In this document: one piece after another, positions 5,532 to 9,448 of the stretch
Layout: each line of letters opens with the position of its first letter
Position numbering within the stretch: the stretch's first letter is position 1
Assembly (NCBI GenBank): GCA_007125875.1
Contig: SLCI01000251.1
Location: 1-9,448, forward strand
DNA from: Kiritimatiellia bacterium
GTDB lineage: Bacteria; Verrucomicrobiota; Kiritimatiellia; SLAD01
Length of the DNA: 9,448 nt
Reading direction: 5' to 3'
Notes under the pieces: model-generated
Databases searched by the model: none
What the model was told of the DNA's origin: nothing
What the model saw: the letters and a program-made list of their open reading frames with translations, nothing else
Program-made: the position numbers and the translations under genes

Positions 5532-5937
5532 GTCGTCGTCCAGAATTCGCTCGTCGCGACGTGCCGGCATAACGCTGATTGAGGTCATGCTGACGATCAT
5601 TATTCTGGGCATTGCCGGTGTTGTGCTGATCACCACCACGTCGCAAGGATTGGGTGTGGTGCGGGCGGCGCGCCTCTATAATCATGCCCATACGTTGCTG
5701 GCACGCATTGACCTCGAACACCCGTTGTTCGATGAGGATATTGAAGTGGGGACTGAGCAGGGACGTTTCCCCAGTACAGAGTTGGGCGATTTCAGTTGGA
5801 GCCGCACGATCGAGATGATCGGGGAAAAGGAGGATGGTCTATTCGAGGTGCGAACTCGGGTGTCGTGGACGCGGCGCGGGCAAACCGGCTACGAGGAGGT
5901 CGTATATTTCAGGTACGCGCCAGAGGAGGAGCAATGA
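5524..5937 (+). CDS. gspI: Minor pseudopilin GspI
   Basis: This 137-residue minor pseudopilin has a basic leader, cleavage after Gly15 (RRAG|ITLIEV), Glu20 at mature position 5 and a hydrophobic helix from about 16 to 38. A globular part has the GspI-like ARIDLEHPLF and the C-terminal strands FEVRTRVSW and EEVVYFRY. The first mature residue is Ile rather than the usual Phe, which is tolerated in minor pseudopilins. In the T2SS, GspI is the core of the GspI-J-K tip complex that starts pseudopilus assembly. The ATG overlaps the gspH stop (ATGAGTAA), and the TGA overlaps the gspJ ATG, so translation is probably coupled on both sides. The length matches the family and the position between gspH and gspJ fits the canonical order. 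Confidence 0.88.
   Translation: MSKSSSRIRSSRRAGITLIEVMLTIIILGIAGVVLITTTSQGLGVVRAARLYNHAHTLLARIDLEHPLFDEDIEVGTEQGRFPSTELGDFSWSRTIEMIGEKEDGLFEVRTRVSWTRRGQTGYEEVVYFRYAPEEEQ
5923..5930 (+). promoter_or_regulatory. Ribosome binding site that sets the gspJ start
   Basis: GAGGAGGA ends three bases before the ATG at 5934. The same open frame extends upstream to an ATG at 5796, but that start has no binding site and would put 46 residues before the prepilin leader. The site therefore fixes the start at 5934. Confidence 0.75.
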
Positions 5938-6617
5938 TCCGGCGCTGGCAAATGCGGCAGGGATTCACGTTCCTCGAGTTGTTGGTGGCACTGGCCATTC
6001 TCGTGACGGCGTTCGCCATCATTTTCACCATCTTCACGCATTCATTGAGTGCATGGCGACGAGGGTCAGATCATCTCACGAAATTGCACCACGGTGACTT
6101 TGTGATGGATCAGCTGGTCCAATCTTTGCGTTCAACCGCCTATTTCGATTCGGTCCCGGAATTCTACGAGTTTCGCCTGGAGAAGAGAACGGCAGGCGGG
6201 AACCCGGCCGACCGCATTAGTTGGGTGACATCCAGCCCGGCGTTTATGCCGCTCGATTCGCCCTACGCGGATGGTCTTCGCCGCATCAGCGTCGGGATCG
6301 GACGTACCCAGGGTGCGGGGTATGGCGTGGAAATACGGGCGATGCCGCATTTGGTCGACGAGGATTTCAGCGATTACGATAGTTGGTTTGTGTCGACGCG
6401 CGTGAAAGGGTTGCGTTGCCGGATTTTTGACGATGAAGATGGGCGTTGGTTGGATGATTGGGATGAAACCAACGCGATACCTTCGCTTGTGGAAATTACG
6501 CTCTATGTGGTGGACGATGAAGAGGATCGTTTTGCGCCTCCGCTGCGTATTCAGCGAGCGATCGAGATTCCGATTGCGCCCGCCGTCACCAGTCGTGTGG
6601 AGTTCGTAGAGGAATGA
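5934..6617 (+). CDS. gspJ: Minor pseudopilin GspJ
   Basis: This 227-residue minor pseudopilin has the short leader MIRRWQMRQG, cleavage after Gly10 (G|FTFLELLVAL) and Glu15 at mature position 5. The hydrophobic helix runs to about 34. The large soluble domain has the GspJ features of a long helix (about 36-66) and late strands such as PSLVEITLYVVDDEEDRF (183-200), the conserved P.xvxitL element. GspJ joins GspI and GspK in the pseudopilus tip complex. The start at 5934 forms an ATGA overlap with gspI and has a GAGGAGGA binding site. The stop overlaps gspK by four bases. The soluble domain carries many acidic residues (about 162-177), which may bind cations; that is a guess. Confidence 0.9.
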   Translation: MIRRWQMRQGFTFLELLVALAILVTAFAIIFTIFTHSLSAWRRGSDHLTKLHHGDFVMDQLVQSLRSTAYFDSVPEFYEFRLEKRTAGGNPADRISWVTSSPAFMPLDSPYADGLRRISVGIGRTQGAGYGVEIRAMPHLVDEDFSDYDSWFVSTRVKGLRCRIFDDEDGRWLDDWDETNAIPSLVEITLYVVDDEEDRFAPPLRIQRAIEIPIAPAVTSRVEFVEE

Positions 6618-7642
6618 AAAGTGTTGTCAAAGCTTCGCGAGAGCGTTTGCGTCAGGGCGCGGCCCTCATTGTCGCGCTCTGGATGATTCTGTTGTTGTCC
6701 ATGTTGATTGCCAGTTTCGCGTTCGATATGCATGTCGAAGCGGATATCACGTCGTATTACCGTAAGCGGGTGAAATCCCAGTTCATCGCCCAGTCCGGTC
6801 TGGAATTGTCCAAGCTCATTTTGGCCAAGCTGCAGGACGTGGCGGAAGATGATATGGGCGCGGACGAATTGGAGGACCAGTTATTGACAGCCGCGTACAA
6901 CTTATCGCGCGGCGTGGCGATACGCGGCATGACGCGGGAAATCGGGGAAGGTACGCTCCGCTTGACGATCGAGCCCGAGGAAGGGCGTCGCAACGTGAAT
7001 CAGCTCTCTGATCGGGACTGGGAAGAGATCCTTGACCAAGCCAATATCCCGGAAACCTTGTGGGCGGAGCTGATTGATTGCTTTATGGATTGGACGGATG
7101 GCGATGATGTGCGGCGTTTGCACGGCGCGGAGTCGGACGATGCCTTTTATCAGCGGCGCGGCTACGAAGTGAAGAATGCACCGGTTGACACGGTGGACGA
7201 GCTATTGTTGATTAAAGGCTTCGACGAGGAAATTTTGTATGGCAGCCCTCCCGATACGCCGCCCGAGCAGGCGATGCGCGGTATTGCCTATTGGCTGACG
7301 GCTTGGAGTCATGGTAAAGTCAACATTAACACGGCATCGCGCGAGGTCTTGCTGACGCTTCCCGATATTGACGAATGGGTTGTGGATGAGATTTTGGAGC
7401 TTCGTTTGGGGCCGGATGGCGAGGCGGGTACCCGGGATGACGGTTTCAACAGCATTGATGAGGCGGTGGGCATGATTCCAGCGCTGCAACCACATCGTGA
7501 TCGCATCACGGTCTCGGATGTGCATTATTTGCGTATTACATCGGTCGGAGAAGTTGACCGGGTAGAAAATGTTGTTTGGGGTGTAATGCGCGTAGAGGGA
7601 GACCAGTTGGTGCCCGTATATTGGCGGGAGGAGCCTCTGTAG
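6614..7642 (+). CDS. gspK: Minor pseudopilin GspK (tip protein)
   Basis: GspK (342 residues) is the large pseudopilin that caps the pseudopilus tip. The leader is cut after Gly15 (RQG|AALIVALWMI). Mature position 5 is Val20, not Glu, the known GspK exception that fits its terminal position. The body has the family pattern: ERxxGLELSK-like helix (SGLELSK, 61-67), GRRNVNQL (124-131), LIDCFMDWTDGDD (153-165), then the helix-hairpin-helix-like second domain KVNINTASREVLLTLP (235-250). A GPDGEAGTRDDG loop (266-277) is a plausible calcium site. The ATG at 6614 overlaps the gspJ stop (ATGA); AGAGG (6608-6612) is only one base from it, so initiation probably depends on coupling. The length is typical and the order I-J-K is canonical. 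Confidence 0.94.
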   Translation: MKSVVKASRERLRQGAALIVALWMILLLSMLIASFAFDMHVEADITSYYRKRVKSQFIAQSGLELSKLILAKLQDVAEDDMGADELEDQLLTAAYNLSRGVAIRGMTREIGEGTLRLTIEPEEGRRNVNQLSDRDWEEILDQANIPETLWAELIDCFMDWTDGDDVRRLHGAESDDAFYQRRGYEVKNAPVDTVDELLLIKGFDEEILYGSPPDTPPEQAMRGIAYWLTAWSHGKVNINTASREVLLTLPDIDEWVVDEILELRLGPDGEAGTRDDGFNSIDEAVGMIPALQPHRDRITVSDVHYLRITSVGEVDRVENVVWGVMRVEGDQLVPVYWREEPL

Positions 7643-7671
7643 GCGGGCTGCGGACCGCTTGGAAAAGTTTT

Positions 7672-9066
7672 ATGGCGAGAGAAGAACACAATACAGCGGT
7701 GCTGTTGCTCGATAACGAGCTGGAATGGACCACGCTTCGTTTGCGGAAAGGCGAACAGGAGCAGGTTGACCAGCAACGCGTGACATTAGAGGGCGATGCC
7801 AGCGATGAAGCGGCTCGTAGCGCCCAAATCAAGTCGGCGATGGGGGGCATCAAAGGCACGCTGACGGCCGTTTTGCCGACCGATAAGGTGCTTTTGCGCG
7901 TCGTCGATTTGCCTTCCACCGACGCGGAAGAACTGGCCGGCATGGTGGAGTTGCAGGTCGATAAATTTTCGCCTTTCCCCGTCGAACACATGGCGGTGTC
8001 GTACGAGGTCTTGAGTATGCACGGGGAGGACAGCCGTGTGCTGATCGCCGCGTGCAAGCGCGATCTCGTCGAATCGTTAGGCGATCTTTTTGAAGCGGTC
8101 GGGCGTCGCCCCGATCGCATCGATGTGGCTGCGGCTGGTTGGTGGCATCATGTTCAGGCGTTGGAAGGGCAGCAGGCTGAAGGACGTCACGGCATGCTAC
8201 TGCTCGATGCGAGCGGTTCGGAATTGGTGATCGCGCAGAACGGCGTGCCACTACTGGTGCGCTCTTTGGGCATGCAAGCCGACGCGTCCGATGAGGAGTT
8301 CTATCGCGAACTGGCCGAGGAAGCGGGTTATACCTTGACCTCGCTCGAGTCGGAATGGGGACTCCACGCGGCCTTAGACCTCACGGTGTGGCATCACGGC
8401 GCTGCGCCACAACTCTTAATCGAGTTGTTGCAACAAGAAAGTGGCGTGGCCGTGCTGGCACGATCGCTTGATGATATGCCGCCGCTGAGTTCCGGTATTG
8501 CCGCTCGTTCGGTTCTGGCCCGCGACGATGAACAGCCGATGCTCGACCTCTCGCTGGAAGAGTGGAAGGCCGAAGCTACCAGTCGAAAAGGGCAACGAAA
8601 ACTGTTGGTGCTGGTTGCCTCGCTGCTAGCCATCTGGCTGGTCGGGATGGTGGCTGTTTTCGCGGTATCCCATTTGGGGCGCAGTCAGGTCGAGCGCTTG
8701 CGGAGCGAGGTCGCCTCGTTGGAGGCGCCTGCGGAGGATGTGATGGTGCTGCGGCGCCGGGTGAACTCAATGGAACAATACGCGGATCGCACGCACTCGG
8801 CCTTGGAAATCTTGCGCGAGGTGGCAGAGATGCTTCCTGACGGGGTGGAACTGACCTCGTTTAGTTATCGTAAAGCCGGTCAGGTCAATATCCGCGGCGA
8901 ATCGCCTCGCGTTGAGCCCATCTATGACTTTCTCGAAGAACTCGAACGTTCACCGCTCTTCATTGAAGCGCGCAGCGAAGGCATCACGCAGGCGCCGGGC
9001 GGACGGCGCAACCCCGATTTCCGGTTGACCGCCCGTTTGCCAGGCGATGAGGAGGAGCGACAATGA
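7672..9066 (+). CDS. gspL: GspL-like assembly protein (PilM-like cytoplasmic domain fused to PilN-like periplasmic domain)
   Basis: This 464-residue protein links cytoplasmic GspE to the inner-membrane complex. Residues 1 to about 280 form an actin/PilM-like domain with family motifs at LTAVLPTDKVLLRVVDLPS (64-82) and ELQVDKFSPFPVE (93-105), and a second half opening LLLDASGSELVI. A single membrane segment follows at about 311-332. A coiled-coil-like stretch (about 336-380) and a ferredoxin-like PilN/GspL C-terminal domain (385-464, VELTSFSYRKAGQVNIRG) would be periplasmic. One frame therefore covers what type IV pilus systems split into PilM and PilN, as in GspL. I place the start at 7672 because the conserved domain begins there and GGAAA lies upstream. 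An ATG at 7576 in frame would overlap gspK by 67 bp and add a low-complexity leader. It overlaps gspM by four bases. Confidence 0.88.
   Translation: MAREEHNTAVLLLDNELEWTTLRLRKGEQEQVDQQRVTLEGDASDEAARSAQIKSAMGGIKGTLTAVLPTDKVLLRVVDLPSTDAEELAGMVELQVDKFSPFPVEHMAVSYEVLSMHGEDSRVLIAACKRDLVESLGDLFEAVGRRPDRIDVAAAGWWHHVQALEGQQAEGRHGMLLLDASGSELVIAQNGVPLLVRSLGMQADASDEEFYRELAEEAGYTLTSLESEWGLHAALDLTVWHHGAAPQLLIELLQQESGVAVLARSLDDMPPLSSGIAARSVLARDDEQPMLDLSLEEWKAEATSRKGQRKLLVLVASLLAIWLVGMVAVFAVSHLGRSQVERLRSEVASLEAPAEDVMVLRRRVNSMEQYADRTHSALEILREVAEMLPDGVELTSFSYRKAGQVNIRGESPRVEPIYDFLEELERSPLFIEARSEGITQAPGGRRNPDFRLTARLPGDEEERQ
9051..9057 (+). promoter_or_regulatory. Ribosome binding site of gspM
   Basis: GGAGGAG lies inside the last codons of gspL, five bases before the gspM ATG at 9063. 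It supports that start and the four-base ATGA overlap. Confidence 0.75.
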
Positions 9067-9448
9067 GATTGAATCCGCGTGAGGTTCGTCTTGGCCTGGT
9101 TAGCTTGGTAGCCATTCTGGTTGGCCTAACCTTCTGGGTGGGCGAACCGCTCTATGAAGAGTGGAAACAGAGCCAGGAAGAGGTCGATCAACTGAAACTT
9201 CGCCGTGATCGAGCGCAACAACTACTCGAGCAGGGGCCTGACTTGAATGCTCGGCTGGAGCAGTTGCGCGAAATCCTGCCGAGTTATCCCGAGGGCGCAG
9301 ATGTTACCTCGCAGATTTTGCGTAACCTGCAGCAAACGGCAGATCGCCATGGCCTGTTACTTACCCGAATTCGCGAACCCGAGCCGGAGCGGCGAGCGCA
9401 GGATCTGTATGAACTTGCGATCAACGCCCAATGGGAGGGTGAGCTCAA
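9063..9448 (+). CDS. gspM: GspM-like (PilO-like) inner-membrane protein, 5' part
   Basis: The first 128 codons are present and the gene runs off the window. A short cytoplasmic start (MRLNPREVRLG) precedes one membrane helix (about 10-27). A charged coiled-coil-like segment follows (about 30-72), and then ILPSYPEGADVTSQILRNLQ (71-90), which resembles the LP...ip.ll..l element at the start of the PilO/GspM ferredoxin-like domain. GspM binds GspL in the inner membrane and stabilises the assembly platform. The ATG overlaps the gspL stop and has a strong GGAGGAG. PilO-like is the alternative name; in this operon GspM is the more useful label. The end is missing, so length cannot be judged. Confidence 0.82.
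   Translation, partial: MRLNPREVRLGLVSLVAILVGLTFWVGEPLYEEWKQSQEEVDQLKLRRDRAQQLLEQGPDLNARLEQLREILPSYPEGADVTSQILRNLQQTADRHGLLLTRIREPEPERRAQDLYELAINAQWEGEL

Noticed and set aside
4628..5583. Identical 12-mer ACGCTGATTGAG in gspG (4628-4639), gspH (5016-5027) and gspI (5572-5583)
   Set aside because: It encodes TLIE of the prepilin cleavage site in each gene, so protein constraint and shared codon choice explain it without a separate DNA function.
5796..5933. Upstream extension of gspJ to an earlier ATG
   Set aside because: It would add 46 residues before the prepilin leader and overlap most of the gspI 3' end without a ribosome binding site; the ATG at 5934 has GAGGAGGA.
7576..7671. Upstream extension of gspL
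   Set aside because: It would overlap gspK by 67 bp and add a Gly/Arg-rich leader unlike the family; the domain starts right after the ATG at 7672.

Overview
The window joins two unlike regions. The first 1.5 kb is an accessory, integron-like stretch with few genes. From 1508 to the end runs a compact, co-directional operon of type II secretion (T2SS) genes, gspE-F-G-H-I-J-K-L-M, open at the right edge. All genes are on the + strand. The organism looks like a Gram-negative, moderately GC-rich environmental bacterium. A PEP-CTERM sorting tail, a complete T2SS pseudopilin set, integron-type attC sites and TTCCAA-N3-TTGGAA palindromes together would fit the Verrucomicrobiota/Kiritimatiellota part of the PVC group, but this placement is inference and no rRNA or marker gene is present.

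Left region (1-1507). The window opens inside a gene whose last 47 codons encode a PEP-CTERM tail. A strong attC-like site follows (184-317): nested complementary arms on each side of a ~71-nt loop, ending in a perfect GTTAGGC core. Next is a toxin-antitoxin pair: a BrnT-like toxin (373-642) overlapping a ribbon-helix-helix antitoxin (639-923) by four bases. The toxin has its own promoter, placed so that the transcript could begin at the toxin ATG. The antitoxin stop codon lies inside a GCCTAAC core that begins a second attC copy, about nine-tenths identical to the first over 62 bp but lacking its right half. I read this as a toxin-antitoxin gene cassette at the edge of an attC array; no integrase is visible. 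From about 990 to 1507 I find no convincing gene, only inverted repeats and two near-identical 15-bp palindromes with centres 31 bp apart, upstream of gspE.

Right region (1508-9448). gspE encodes the cytoplasmic ATPase and gspF the inner-membrane platform. gspG is the major pseudopilin, gspH/I/J/K are minor pseudopilins, gspL is a PilM-like/PilN-like cytoplasm-to-periplasm linker, and gspM (partial) is a PilO-like inner-membrane protein. From gspG to gspK adjacent genes overlap by 4-17 bp, and gspL/gspM overlap by 4 bp, which suggests translational coupling. The secretin gene gspD, gspC and the prepilin peptidase gspO are not in the window; gspD may lie further right. The products should assemble one envelope machine in which GspE hydrolyses ATP, GspF/L/M couple this to pseudopilus growth, and the GspH-I-J-K tip with GspG subunits pushes folded periplasmic proteins out.
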